Positions 49,988 to 59,395 are shown, counted from the stretch's first letter. The stretch: DNA of 64,000 bases from Ktedonospora formicarum (GCF_016587355.1 NZ_BNJF01000003.1:1025026-1089025); one strand, 5' to 3'. The notes: generated by a model from the sequence alone, not told the origin. A program made the numbers and translations.

Positions 49988-50632
49988 CTACGTATGAGCG
50001 CTCTTAGTGACGAGAATGACGTGCAGGGTGCGAGGGCCGTGGACACCTTCGACACGGTTGAGTTCGATGTCGCTGGTGGCTGAGGGGCCGGAGATGAAGG
50101 TGATGGGGCGCGTCGAACGCTCGGCAAGAGCGGCAATGGCTTCGGGTACCAGTCCGACGACCTGCTCTTCATAGACAACGCAGAGATGAATGTCGGGAAC
50201 GAGCGTGAGCGCACGCCTCCCCTGGCGCATTCCGCCGTCAAGGATGATGGTTCCGGTCTGGGCGACGGCAACTGCGCAGCCTGTGAGGACGGCTGAGCAG
50301 GCGTCGAGGGCGGAGTTGTCTAGTGGCGGCTCGTCGCGCGCGATGGTGATTCCGGCGGGTTGCCAGTCTGAAGGCAGGTCGTTGGGCATGGCAAGGCGCG
50401 TGATGGCATGGCGCTGGCAGGCTTCAGCGATGGCGTTGGGCAAACCTGCTTCATCGGCGCGGGTGACCTGGGCCTTATAGTCGAGCAGGCGGTCAACGAA
50501 GTCGCTCAGGATAGCAACTCGGTCGCGTTCGTCGCGCTCACGGTAGGCGCGTGGAATGGACGGGGCGGCGGGTGCCTGCGCGATGGCTCCACGCACGCGT
50601 GCTAGAATGGCCTCTCGGGGGCTCTGATTCAT
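49988..50632 (-). CDS. lutC: Lactate utilization protein C (LldG)
   Basis: LUD-domain subunit of 214 residues in the LutABC L-lactate oxidase complex, which converts L-lactate to pyruvate. Key blocks: REAILARVRGAI at the start, DEAGLPNAIAEACQRHAITRLAMP, GCAVAVAQTGTIILDGGMRQGRRALTLVPDIHLCVV (nucleotide-like loop) and the end ITFISGPSATSDIELNRVEGVHGPRTLHVILV. Its ATG (50632) overlaps the lutB stop by four bases (ATGA). Last gene of the rhaEW-rhaB-lutABC operon. Confidence 0.92.
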   Translation of the reverse strand: MNQSPREAILARVRGAIAQAPAAPSIPRAYRERDERDRVAILSDFVDRLLDYKAQVTRADEAGLPNAIAEACQRHAITRLAMPNDLPSDWQPAGITIARDEPPLDNSALDACSAVLTGCAVAVAQTGTIILDGGMRQGRRALTLVPDIHLCVVYEEQVVGLVPEAIAALAERSTRPITFISGPSATSDIELNRVEGVHGPRTLHVILVTKSAHT

Positions 50633-52047
50633 ACTTGCTCTCCTTTTGCGCGCTCGCGCCACCAATCACGGAAGCTCTGTTGAGGGATGGGGGCCAGGTC
50701 GCGTGCCGTCGTCCAGCCAGCGAGCAGGCCGGGTAGGTGGTCGATTGTGCCATTGTGGACAAAGAGACGTTGACCGCTTCGGGCAAGCTTTTGCGCTTGC
50801 TCGTAGCGTTTGGGGCTGGCAAAGACGCGCGCTAGTTGGCGCATAGCGGCCTTTTCGGGGTCCAGGGGTGAGGCTTTGCGCGTGACTTCGCCGCGCAGAT
50901 GTAGCAGGACCTCGGGGATGTTGATCTTCACCGGACAGACTTCGTAGCAGGCTCCGCACAGGCTAGAGGCGTAGGGCAGCGTCTTCGCGCGTTCAAGGCC
51001 GAGTAGTTGCGGCGTGAGGATCGCGCCGATGGGGCCGGGATAGACCGAACCGTAGGCATGTCCCCCGGTGCGGGAGTAGACCGGACAATTGTTGAGGCAG
51101 GCGCTACAGCGGATACAGTGGAGCGTCTGCCGTCCCACCTCATCGGCAAGAACACTCGTGCGCCCGTTGTCGAGCAGGACAAGATGGAAGCTCTGGGGAC
51201 CATCGCCGGGCGTGACACCCGTCCACAGGCTGGTATAGGGATTCATGCGCTCGCCCGTGGAGCTACGGGGCAGCAGTTGTAGGAAGACCGAGAAATCGGC
51301 GAAGGTTGGTAGGATCTTCTCGATACCCATGACGGTGATGAGTGTGCGCGGGAGGGTCAGGCACATGCGCCCATTGCCCTCGCTCTCGACGACGCCAATG
51401 GTTCCGCTCTCGGCGATAGCGAAGTTAGCCCCACTTACCGCGACCTGAGCTGAGAGAAACTGTTCGCGAAGATAACGTCGCGCCGCGCTGGTGAGTTGAG
51501 CCGGGTCATCGCTCAAGTCCTCGTCGCGCGCGATGGTGCGGCGGAAGAGATCGCGAATCTCGCTGCGGTTCTTGTGAATGGCGGGTACCAGGATATGAGA
51601 CGAGCCCTCACCAGCAAGCTGAATAATGAGTTCCGCGAGGTCGGTCTCAATGGCGCGGATGCCAGCCTCCGCCAAGGCCTTATTCAACCCAATCTCATCC
51701 GTCGTCAGTGACTTGACCTTCACTACGCGGTCAGCACCCTTGGCCTGAGCGATCTCGGTCACGATGCGGTTAGCCTCGGCGGCGTCACGCGCCCAATGGA
51801 CATAGCCCCCGGCGCGATGTACGGACGCCTCAAGCTGAAGTAAATATTCGTCGAGATGGCGCATCACACGCGCCTTGATGGCGGACCCGGCGGCGCGCAA
51901 CTCCTCCCAATCGGGCAGCTCACCAACTACGTTGAGCCGCTTGGTACGAATGGTCCCGGTGGCCTTGCCCAGGTTACGCCGGAGCTGGCTATTGGCGAGC
52001 GCGGTTCGCGCGGCCTGGGGAAACATCGGCAGAGCCTTACTAGCCAT
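50629..52047 (-). CDS. lutB: Lactate utilization protein B (LldF), iron-sulfur subunit
   Basis: LUD-domain plus ferredoxin-type protein of 472 residues in the L-lactate oxidation complex. The C-terminal Fe-S region has two cysteine sets: CIRCSACLNNCP and CGACYEVCPVKI, ready for two [4Fe-4S] clusters. The N-terminal half has the LUD pattern KSLTTDEIGLNKALAEAGI and AIAESGTIGVVESEGNGRM. Its ATG overlaps the stop of lutA (TAATG), and its own stop overlaps the lutC start, so the three are translationally coupled. Confidence 0.93.
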   Translation of the reverse strand: MASKALPMFPQAARTALANSQLRRNLGKATGTIRTKRLNVVGELPDWEELRAAGSAIKARVMRHLDEYLLQLEASVHRAGGYVHWARDAAEANRIVTEIAQAKGADRVVKVKSLTTDEIGLNKALAEAGIRAIETDLAELIIQLAGEGSSHILVPAIHKNRSEIRDLFRRTIARDEDLSDDPAQLTSAARRYLREQFLSAQVAVSGANFAIAESGTIGVVESEGNGRMCLTLPRTLITVMGIEKILPTFADFSVFLQLLPRSSTGERMNPYTSLWTGVTPGDGPQSFHLVLLDNGRTSVLADEVGRQTLHCIRCSACLNNCPVYSRTGGHAYGSVYPGPIGAILTPQLLGLERAKTLPYASSLCGACYEVCPVKINIPEVLLHLRGEVTRKASPLDPEKAAMRQLARVFASPKRYEQAQKLARSGQRLFVHNGTIDHLPGLLAGWTTARDLAPIPQQSFRDWWRERAKGEQV

Positions 52048-52787
52048 TACTCGTCCTCGCTTTCGGTCTTGACCAAGATCTCCGCAAGGTGCATGCTTGT
52101 CACACCCGCGCGCTGGCGATGTAGCCCACCCCCAATGTGCATCAGACAGGACGTGTCGGCAGAACAGAGCACCTCGGCCCCCGTATCCAGCACGCAGCGC
52201 ATTTTATCGCTGAGCATGGCAAGCGAGGTGTCGGCATTTTTGATGGCAAAGGTTCCGCCGAAGCCGCAGCACTCTCTAGAGTTGGATAACTCTACAAGAT
52301 CGATGCCACGAACGGCGCGCAGCAGTTGCAGAGGCGCATCACCTACGCACAGGACACGCAGGCTATGGCAGGTTGGATGGTAGGTCACACGGTGAGGATA
52401 GTACGCGCCAACGTCCGTGATCTCCAGGCGTTTGACCAGGAACTCCGAGAGTTCGTAGACGCGCGGAACAAGCTGCTCGACGGCCTCAATCAGCCTGGGA
52501 TCGCCAGAGAGCACGGCAGCTTTCGGATAGAGGTCACGCACCATGCCCACGCAGGACGCGGAAGGCGCGACAACCACCTCGGCATCACTGAAGACCTCAA
52601 CAAAATGGCGAACCAGGGGAATTGCCTCCTGCTGGTAGCCTGTATTGTAGTGCATTTGTCCGCAACAGGTCTGAGCTTCGGGAAACTCAACCGTATGCCC
52701 CAGGCGCTCTAGAAGCCGAGTGGTAGCGATACCTACCCTGGGGAAGAGGGTATCGTTAAAGCAGGTTATAAATAGCGCTACACGCAT
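52047..52787 (-). CDS. lutA: Lactate utilization protein A (LldE), CCG-domain subunit
   Basis: Heterodisulfide-reductase-like protein of 246 residues. Two cysteine-rich CCG domains are visible: TCCGQMHYNTGY with the earlier GIATTRLL context, and CHSLRVLCVGDAPLQLL...RECCGFGGTFAIK. It passes electrons in lactate oxidation. Starts 4 bp after the rhaB stop on the minus strand and overlaps lutB by one base. In this operon it takes L-lactate made from L-lactaldehyde. Confidence 0.93.
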   Translation of the reverse strand: MRVALFITCFNDTLFPRVGIATTRLLERLGHTVEFPEAQTCCGQMHYNTGYQQEAIPLVRHFVEVFSDAEVVVAPSASCVGMVRDLYPKAAVLSGDPRLIEAVEQLVPRVYELSEFLVKRLEITDVGAYYPHRVTYHPTCHSLRVLCVGDAPLQLLRAVRGIDLVELSNSRECCGFGGTFAIKNADTSLAMLSDKMRCVLDTGAEVLCSADTSCLMHIGGGLHRQRAGVTSMHLAEILVKTESEDE

Positions 52788-52791
52788 CAGC

Positions 52792-54267
52792 TCATCCTTT
52801 CTTCAAGGAACGGAAACGCTGTGCCGCCTCGTTCCAGGCCGCTCGCTGTTCCTGGCGCGGCATAAAGGTATGCGTCGGGGTCGCGCGGGCGATGGCTCGC
52901 ACCTCGTCCAGGTCGCGTAGTTCGCCCAGCCCGACAAGTTGCATGAGAGCGTTACCCAGTGCGGTAGCCTCGACAGGTCCGGCAATGACGGGTCGCCCAC
53001 TGGCATCGGCTAGCCATTGATTTAGACGAACATTACGCGAGCCGCCACCAAGTACATGCACGGCTTCCAGCGGCGTCCCACTCAACCGCTCAAGCTGAAG
53101 TAAGACCTCGCAGTAGCGCAAGACCAGGCTCTCCATAATACAGCGCGCAAAGGCGGCAGGCGCTTGCAACGGCGACTGCTTACATTCTAACAGATATGCG
53201 TTAATGGTGTCAGGCATGTGCTCGGGGGCCAGGAAGCGCGGATCATCGGGATCGATGAGCGCGGCGAAGGGCTCGACGTTGTCAGCCTGCGCCAAAAGCG
53301 TATCATAGTCGCTAGCCTGACCTGCCTTATGCCACTGACGCTGGCACTCCTGCAAGAGCCACAGGCCCATCACATTCTTGAGGAAGCGCGTCGTACCGCA
53401 GATACCGCCCTCATTAGTATAGCTAGCCTCGCACGCCTCCGATGTCATAATAGGATGGGGTAACTCCAGACCCACCAATGACCATGTTCCAGAGCTGATA
53501 TAGCCTCGCCCAAGAGCTTGCGCGAACGGGGCGGCGGCGATAGCCGAACCAGTATCATGGGTCGCGGGCGCGATGATACGCGGATTCCCCAGTTCAGCGC
53601 GCAATTCGGGGAGGACCTCGCCGAGCACAGTTCCTGGCTCAACGACCGGGGGCAGGAAGGGACTCGGTATATCCAGTCGCGCAAGCAGGTCAGTTGTCCA
53701 CGCGCCAGTCACGGGGTTCCAGCACTGGGTCGTGGAGGCGTTTGTACGCTCGGTGACCTGGGAGCCGCAGAGCCAGCTATGAAGTAGATCAGGAATCATA
53801 AGCAGATTTCGCGCGCGAGTCAAATCCTCCGGTTGGTCCCGCTGATGCGCGGCAAGCTGATAGAGCGTGTTGAAGGGGAGAAACTGGATACCCGTCTGGG
53901 CATAGATCTCCTGGCGCGGAACGCGTGCGAAGACCGACTCCATCACGCCCTTGGTACGCTGGTCGCGGTACTGGAAAGGCTGTCCGAGCAGCTCGCCATT
54001 AGAATCGACGAGCCCATAATCGACCGCCCAGGTATCGACGCCGATGCTATCGAGCGAACCCGCCACTGTCCGCGCCTTGCGCAGGCCAGCGAGCGTCTCG
54101 CGCCACAACTCCTGGATATTCCAGAAGCGATGTCCATCTACAGTAACCGGACGGTTGGGGAAGCGATACACTTCTTCCAATTGCAGGTACTGCCCATCGA
54201 AGCGAGCCAGCATTACACGCCCACTCTCCGCTCCGAGATCGACTGCCGCGACATTGCGTGTCGGCAT
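52792..54267 (-). CDS. rhaB: Rhamnulokinase
   Basis: FGGY-family sugar kinase of 491 residues, phosphorylating L-rhamnulose to L-rhamnulose 1-phosphate with ATP. N-terminal AVDLGAESGRVMLARF is the phosphate-1 motif; GVDTWAVDYGLVDSNGEL is typical of RhaB, and IAPATHDTGSAIAAAPF and VHVLGGGSRNVRLNQWLADASGRPV are the later ATP-site motifs. The neighbour RhaEW uses its product and lutA follows 4 bp after it. The start ATG at 54267 is preceded by GGAGGGAC. Confidence 0.95.
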   Translation of the reverse strand: MPTRNVAAVDLGAESGRVMLARFDGQYLQLEEVYRFPNRPVTVDGHRFWNIQELWRETLAGLRKARTVAGSLDSIGVDTWAVDYGLVDSNGELLGQPFQYRDQRTKGVMESVFARVPRQEIYAQTGIQFLPFNTLYQLAAHQRDQPEDLTRARNLLMIPDLLHSWLCGSQVTERTNASTTQCWNPVTGAWTTDLLARLDIPSPFLPPVVEPGTVLGEVLPELRAELGNPRIIAPATHDTGSAIAAAPFAQALGRGYISSGTWSLVGLELPHPIMTSEACEASYTNEGGICGTTRFLKNVMGLWLLQECQRQWHKAGQASDYDTLLAQADNVEPFAALIDPDDPRFLAPEHMPDTINAYLLECKQSPLQAPAAFARCIMESLVLRYCEVLLQLERLSGTPLEAVHVLGGGSRNVRLNQWLADASGRPVIAGPVEATALGNALMQLVGLGELRDLDEVRAIARATPTHTFMPRQEQRAAWNEAAQRFRSLKKG

Positions 54268-54290
54268 AGGTGTCCCTCCTGTGTTGCGCC

Positions 54291-54459
54291 GCCGCTGCTA
54301 AAGCGACGCGGCTACATATGATGGTGGCGTTGGAGCGAGCGCATTGCTTGGGGGGCCGGCATTGTGTCACCACGCGACCTGGCACATATGTAACTTGGGT
54401 CCGGCAATGCATCAACGCGCGATTCGGCCCATATGTAGCCGCGTCGCTTTAGCAGCGGC
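54291..54459. repeat. Paired 30-bp inverted repeats between rhaEW and rhaB
   Basis: 54291-54320 and 54430-54459 are perfect 30-bp inverted copies (GCCGCTGCTAAAGCGACGCG and onward, ending CATATG), 109 bp apart. The same sequence occurs at 5544-5572 and, with change, at 29109-29138. The pair sits in the only large gap of the rhamnose operon (54268-54466) and might form a large stem-loop that alters expression of downstream genes. Confidence 0.85.
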
Positions 54460-54466
54460 AATCTTG

Positions 54467-56557
54467 TTAGCGAGTATAGGCGGCGGCAACGCCCCCGTCA
54501 ACATTGAGGATATTGCCGGTGCTCTTGCTAGAGCGCGTGGGCGAAGCGAAGAAGGCTACCGCCTCCGCGATATCCTCTGGCAAGATGTTGACGCCCAACG
54601 TCGTGCGCTTACGGTATAGCTCCTCAAGCTCATCGGGCTTGATACCATAGGTCGCGGCACGCTCCTCGCGCCATGACGAACTCCAGATACGCGAACCCGA
54701 GAGCACGGCATCGGGGTTGACAGTATTCACACGGATAGAGGTCGAGCCCCCCTCTTCAGCCAGGCAACGCGCGAGGTGCGCCTCAGCGGCCTTGGCGGTC
54801 GAATAGGCGGAGGCGTTCTTGCCCGCGACCAGGGCGTTTTTGCTGGCGATGAAGACGAGTGATCCGCCGCGCCCCTGTGCCTGAAGCGTGCGGAAGCCCT
54901 GACGCGCCACCAGGAAATAGCCAGTCGCCAGCACGTTCCAGTTGCGGTTCCACTCCTTGAGAGTCGTCTCGACGATAGACGCGCTTGACGCCAGACCAGC
55001 ATTATTAACAATAATATCCAGGCCACCAAAGGCCAGCGCGGCCTGCTCAAAGGCCGTCTCAACGCTCTCTTCGCTGGTCACATCCATCCTGATAGCGACA
55101 GCTCTACCCGCGCCATATTGCTTGTTTAAATAAGAGGCAAGCTCTTGAGCGCTCTCAAGATCGATGTCGGTGGCAACGATATGCGCGCCATCACGGGCAA
55201 GGCGGCGGCAGATAGCCGAGCCAATACCACCAGCCGCGCCAGTTACCAGAGCCACACGCCGATCAAACTCGCGCTCGGGCGGAGCTAACTTGAGCTTGTA
55301 CTGCTCAAGGGGCCAGTACTCGACGGCATAGCTCTCCGCCTCACTGAGAGAGATGAAGCCGCCACAGGACTCAGCCCCGCGCATGACGGCGATGGCACGA
55401 TGATAGAGCTGAGCGGAGACATCAGCCCGCGCGGCATCCTTACCAGTGGTGAACATCCCCACGCCGGGAAGCAAGATCACGCGCGGGAAGGGATCAACGG
55501 CGGCGTCACTGGCACGGTAGATTGTCTCAGGAGCGTCAGGGTCGAGATCCTGTTCCGCGTTGGCCGCGAGATACGTGTTATAGCGCTCGACATAGGAAGC
55601 GATACTCGCACTCAAAGCCTCTGGTAGCGCCTCCACACCTCGCTCGGGCTCCCAATCAACGAGCAAGGGCCAGGGCTTTGTATGCACAAGGTGATCGGGA
55701 CAGGCCGCGCCAATCGCCGTCAGGCGTGGTGCCTCATAGCTCCCCACGAAGGTCAGAATGTCTTCGCCATCCTCAAAACGCAAGACCTGGCGCGCGTTCG
55801 CCGAGATGAGTCCACGTAGCACTGGCGCGATACCAGACGCGATAGCATGCCGCGTGCCCTCCTCAAGCGCCGCGACGCTGGTTCCACCAAAGAGCGCGTC
55901 GGAAGAGTGCGCGATGCGGGCTTCAACATAGGTCTGCGCACGCTTAATGATGCTCATGGTTGATGCAAAGCACTCCTCGTCGCTCTCCCCCCAGGTAATC
56001 AGTCCATGCTTCGCCAGGATAACAAGCTTCGCGTGTGGGTTAGCGCGTACTGCCAGGGCCACCTCGCGCGCCAGAGAGAAGCCGGGGCGGCGATAGGGTA
56101 TCCAGATCAGATCATCGCCGAAGCAGCCACGCGCCAGGGCCTCACCATCGGCGGCACAGGCAAAATAGTTCGCCGCATCGGCATGGGTATGATCGACATG
56201 CGCGAAGGGCAAGAAGGCGTGCAACAAAGTCTCGATGGAAGGTCGCGGACGCCCCGGCTCATAGAAGCAGTGCGCGAGATAGTTTACCATATCGGTATCG
56301 CTCATCGCCTCGCGCTCAAGCAAAGGCGACAGGTCATCAAGATAGAGGCCGGTAAAGGAGGCCTCGGTACAACTCGCCAGATCAGAACCAGACCCCTTCA
56401 CCCACAGGATACGCGTCTCGCGGCCCCGAAAGTCGATGGCGTCGGTCTTGGCGGAGGTATTACCTCCCCCCCAGTTACAAATAGAGCGATCTTCCCCCAA
56501 CCGTCGCGAGCGCGCGACCAGTTGGGCTAGTGTTCGCTGTGCAGTCGTCTCGGTCAT
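54467..56557 (-). CDS. rhaEW: Bifunctional rhamnulose-1-phosphate aldolase/L-lactaldehyde dehydrogenase
   Basis: Fusion of 696 residues. Residues 1 to about 410 form a class II aldolase/adducin domain (GGGNTSAKT, FAHVDHTHADAANYF with the metal histidines, AKHGLITWGESDEE), which cleaves L-rhamnulose 1-phosphate to DHAP and L-lactaldehyde. Residues about 430-696 are an SDR domain (VALVTGAAGGIGSAI, NNAGLASSA, YSTAKAA) that oxidises lactaldehyde to L-lactate with NAD. The ATG at 56557, behind AGGAGAGG, gives the usual length of about 700; the open frame to 56890 is non-coding leader. First gene of the operon. Confidence 0.93.
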   Translation of the reverse strand: MTETTAQRTLAQLVARSRRLGEDRSICNWGGGNTSAKTDAIDFRGRETRILWVKGSGSDLASCTEASFTGLYLDDLSPLLEREAMSDTDMVNYLAHCFYEPGRPRPSIETLLHAFLPFAHVDHTHADAANYFACAADGEALARGCFGDDLIWIPYRRPGFSLAREVALAVRANPHAKLVILAKHGLITWGESDEECFASTMSIIKRAQTYVEARIAHSSDALFGGTSVAALEEGTRHAIASGIAPVLRGLISANARQVLRFEDGEDILTFVGSYEAPRLTAIGAACPDHLVHTKPWPLLVDWEPERGVEALPEALSASIASYVERYNTYLAANAEQDLDPDAPETIYRASDAAVDPFPRVILLPGVGMFTTGKDAARADVSAQLYHRAIAVMRGAESCGGFISLSEAESYAVEYWPLEQYKLKLAPPEREFDRRVALVTGAAGGIGSAICRRLARDGAHIVATDIDLESAQELASYLNKQYGAGRAVAIRMDVTSEESVETAFEQAALAFGGLDIIVNNAGLASSASIVETTLKEWNRNWNVLATGYFLVARQGFRTLQAQGRGGSLVFIASKNALVAGKNASAYSTAKAAEAHLARCLAEEGGSTSIRVNTVNPDAVLSGSRIWSSSWREERAATYGIKPDELEELYRKRTTLGVNILPEDIAEAVAFFASPTRSSKSTGNILNVDGGVAAAYTR

Positions 56558-56787
56558 AGCATCATCCTCTCCTGGGTTTCGTTTACTTTCACATCCTTTC
56601 AAAACGTACACCATCAACAGCCCATTTGTCAATCCTTCCAATGAGCATTGCGGCACAATACAGGCGAGGTTGCGCGGTGGAGAAGTAGGTGCGGAAATGA
56701 ACTGATGCGCGCGAGCGCCCGAAGTGATAGTATAGGGATGTAGGAAGCAAATAAGCCAATTGTCCCCCGCAAGGAGGTTTTTGAACC

Positions 56788-57354
56788 GTGTTGACTCTCT
56801 TCTATTCACCCCACATGACGAGTGTGGATAATGAGGCCGGGCACGCTTCGGGACACGCGAACGTGCCCCTATCACAGGCTGGCTGGGCAAGTGCCCTGGA
56901 GCTTGGACAACACTACGCTCAAGAGGACCTGGACGCGGTCTTCTGCTCGGATCTGCTGCGTGCCACCGCGACGGCTGAGCGAGCCTTCGCGGGTCGAGAT
57001 ATACCCATTATTCCCGATAAACGCCTGCGCGAATGTGACTATGGCAAATTGACCCAACATCCTGTCATTGAGATTGATAAGGAATTTCCACGTCGCATTC
57101 ATACACCTTTTCCTGGTGGGCAGAGTGTCGAGATGGTTGTGCGGGGGGTGGGCGCGTTTCTACGAGAAGCAATACGCATCTATGATGGCAAGAGCATCGT
57201 AGTCATCGGGCACCGGGCCACAAAATATGCGCTTGCCTACTGGCATACAAGCAACTCCACGCTCAAAGAGATTGTGAACACCCCCTGGGAGTGGCGCGAC
57301 ATCCCTATCTGGCGCTACGAGTTTCAACCCGAACACCTGGAACGTGCCGAATAA
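56788..57354 (+). CDS. Histidine phosphatase-like protein with altered motif
   Basis: Branch-1 histidine phosphatase fold of 188 residues: LTLFYSPHMTSVDNEAG, where the usual RHGxT is PHMTS (catalytic His kept, Arg lost), DLDAVFCSDLLRATATAERAF, LRECDYGKL (the Glu pocket) and VVIGHRATKYAL with the second histidine. The missing first Arg may alter or weaken phosphatase activity. GTG at 56788 follows AAGGAGG. It is divergent from rhaEW but no link is known; convergent with the redoxin gene. Confidence 0.8.
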   Translation: MLTLFYSPHMTSVDNEAGHASGHANVPLSQAGWASALELGQHYAQEDLDAVFCSDLLRATATAERAFAGRDIPIIPDKRLRECDYGKLTQHPVIEIDKEFPRRIHTPFPGGQSVEMVVRGVGAFLREAIRIYDGKSIVVIGHRATKYALAYWHTSNSTLKEIVNTPWEWRDIPIWRYEFQPEHLERAE

Positions 57355-57364
57355 TTCTGGTGAA

Positions 57365-57406
57365 GATACTATGTGACGGTCGCGGTCACGACCGTCACAT
57401 AGTATC
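57365..57406. terminator. 18-bp perfect bidirectional terminator
   Basis: GATACTATGTGACGGTCG (57365-57382) pairs perfectly with 57389-57406, 6-nt loop. It fits exactly between the convergent histidine phosphatase and redoxin genes. Confidence 0.85.
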
Positions 57407-57407
57407 G

Positions 57408-57980
57408 CTATTTCCCGGCAGCCTTGTAGGGATAGTGGAGCGACTTATCGCCCTCAAAGTTCTCGTGCAAACCCGGCTTGGAGAGATCCCAGTCGGGGCG
57501 AACTTTTTGCATCACGGCACGTAGATCCTGGCGTAGCTCTTCGGGTGAGGGGCGACCCCAAAACCAGTAACCGTTATAGATCTTGTAGACGACCAGGCCC
57601 GGCTCCAATACAAGCGTATGGGGAATCATCGGGTTATGATGGGGGTCCGTGTATTCCTGGATATCCAATTCTTGTTGAACCTTGCGCCCGGAATCCGAGA
57701 GAAAGGTCCATTGCGCGCCTACCGCGTCACGAAACTCGTTTGTCTCCAGGATGTTATCGGTTGAGATAGTCACAATCTTTGTATAGGATACGGCGATCTT
57801 GGGATAAAATGCCGCCAGTTCAAGATGCTGCTGATGATCCTTGGGGCAGTAATGTCCACGCGAGAGAATGAGGATCATAGGATCGATGCCCTGTAGCTCG
57901 CTCAAACGTCGCCGTGTCCTGGTGTGGTCAGTCAGCTCAAAGTCGGGGAAACGCGCCCCCGGAACAATATCTGCTCTCAC
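57408..57980 (-). CDS. Peroxiredoxin/AhpC-TSA-like redoxin
   Basis: Thioredoxin-fold protein of 190 residues. Start GARFPDFELTDHTRTRRRLSELQG is the AhpC/TSA beginning, and the reactive cysteine lies in ILSRGHYCPKD (C45). The usual PxxxTxxC peroxidatic site is replaced by SRGHYC, so activity may differ. TISTDN and FLSDSGRKVQQEL follow the fold. A tail of about 40 residues is specific to this subgroup. It could be a peroxidase or a thiol-dependent reductase. Its stop lies 1 bp from the shared terminator. Confidence 0.8.
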   Translation of the reverse strand: MRADIVPGARFPDFELTDHTRTRRRLSELQGIDPMILILSRGHYCPKDHQQHLELAAFYPKIAVSYTKIVTISTDNILETNEFRDAVGAQWTFLSDSGRKVQQELDIQEYTDPHHNPMIPHTLVLEPGLVVYKIYNGYWFWGRPSPEELRQDLRAVMQKVRPDWDLSKPGLHENFEGDKSLHYPYKAAGK

Positions 57981-58047
57981 TCGCTATCTCCTTATCTCTA
58001 CACTGCAAAAAGATTATCCTCTCTATACAACCCTCAAGTGTAGAGTA

Positions 58048-59283
58048 CTATTCCTCGTTTGAGGCGGTATCGATCAGGGGCAGGGTAAACCAGAAGGTTG
58101 AGCCCTGACCCGGAGCGCTCTGGACGCCAACATGTCCACCATGAAGCTCAATTGTGGAGCGGCAGATGTAGAGACCGAGTCCCAGGCCCACGCCAGAGCC
58201 ACTACGTACATACATACCCGGCACGCGATAAAAGCGCTCCCAGATGTGCTGCTGCTGCTCACGTGTCAGGCCCGGCCCCTGATCACGGACAGAGACTCGA
58301 ACCTGTGTCTTCTCAAGCTTGACATCTACGGCAACAGGCTTAGAGGCATCTGAATACTTAAGCGCATTGCTTAGATAGTTGGCGAGGACCTGTCCCACAC
58401 GATCCGAGTCAGCATCAAGCGGTATCATATCCACAGAAGGCCCGGAGTAGGATATAACGCGCTCAGGATTTAGCAGACGTTGGTTCTCAATGTTCTCACT
58501 TACAATGTCAACCAGATTACAACACTCCGGGTGTATCTCCAGACGCTTTGTACGCACCCGCGAGGCATCGAGAAGATCTCGCACCAGGCGATTTTGCAGA
58601 TCAAGCTGCTGAATCGCGCGCGACATATGCCGTTGTAGGGACTTTAGCATCTTTTCTCGATCCTGTTGTGTAACTTTAGCCTGCTGTATCTGGCGCATTG
58701 AAAGCTGAATGCTGGCCTTGGCACCCGTCAAAGGGGTTCGTAGCTCATGCGCGACGATACTCACAAAATCGTCCATCATGAGGTTCGCCTTCTCGGCCTC
58801 CTTGCGCGCCTGCTGTGCCACAATGCGCGCGCGCTGCAACTGGCTGGTAAGTAAACTCAAGCTCAGGCAGGTCACCCCGAACATCACCAAACTGAATAAA
58901 TCTTCGTGGTCGGTGAGAGAGAACTGGTTGATGGGTGGCGTAATGACATACACAAAGAAAAGGATACCAACCATACTGGCAATGAGCCCGGGCAGAAGAC
59001 CCCAGCAGACCGAGACCAGAATCACGGCAAGCAGGATTGGAGCCTCTTCAAAATGCATATGTGGAAAGGCATGAAGGCTCATATACACAGCTATAGATGC
59101 GATGAATGGGAGGAGAGGCGTGAGTAAATAGCCAAGCTTCAATGAGCGGAATGGCGCGGGTATAAAGGGAGCCACAAAGGCATACTTATGTAAGAAAGTG
59201 TCAGCAGATTCGGGGTGCGTGCGTGTATCTCGCTCCATCGCGATCCGCTCTTCAGTTCGTTCATCGAGTGACGATGTATGCAT
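58048..59283 (-). CDS. Membrane sensor histidine kinase (DUF4118 type)
   Basis: Two-component sensor of 411 residues. Residues about 45-150 form four closely spaced membrane helices of the KdpD-like DUF4118 type. A short coiled coil follows, then HisKA with phospho-acceptor H179 in VAHELRTPLTGAK, and HATPase_c with N box ANYLSNALKYSD, G1 DQGPGL and G2 GLGLYICRSTIELHGG. No response regulator is nearby, so its partner lies elsewhere. The ATG at 59283 follows GGGAGGGG. The signal is unknown; membrane or potassium-related stress would fit. Confidence 0.9.
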   Translation of the reverse strand: MHTSSLDERTEERIAMERDTRTHPESADTFLHKYAFVAPFIPAPFRSLKLGYLLTPLLPFIASIAVYMSLHAFPHMHFEEAPILLAVILVSVCWGLLPGLIASMVGILFFVYVITPPINQFSLTDHEDLFSLVMFGVTCLSLSLLTSQLQRARIVAQQARKEAEKANLMMDDFVSIVAHELRTPLTGAKASIQLSMRQIQQAKVTQQDREKMLKSLQRHMSRAIQQLDLQNRLVRDLLDASRVRTKRLEIHPECCNLVDIVSENIENQRLLNPERVISYSGPSVDMIPLDADSDRVGQVLANYLSNALKYSDASKPVAVDVKLEKTQVRVSVRDQGPGLTREQQQHIWERFYRVPGMYVRSGSGVGLGLGLYICRSTIELHGGHVGVQSAPGQGSTFWFTLPLIDTASNEE

Positions 59284-59395
59284 AATAACCCCTCCCATGA
59301 GGGAAAAAACTAGCTTCTTTATGAACTTCTATCTCTCTCTATTCTACTCCTCTCTATCGGCAACTAGCCTTCAGGTTACATGCTGTATAAACACC

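Noticed and set aside
56558..56890. N-terminal extension of RhaEW
   Set aside because: The extension is unlike the family, and an RBS-backed ATG at 56557 gives the normal length.
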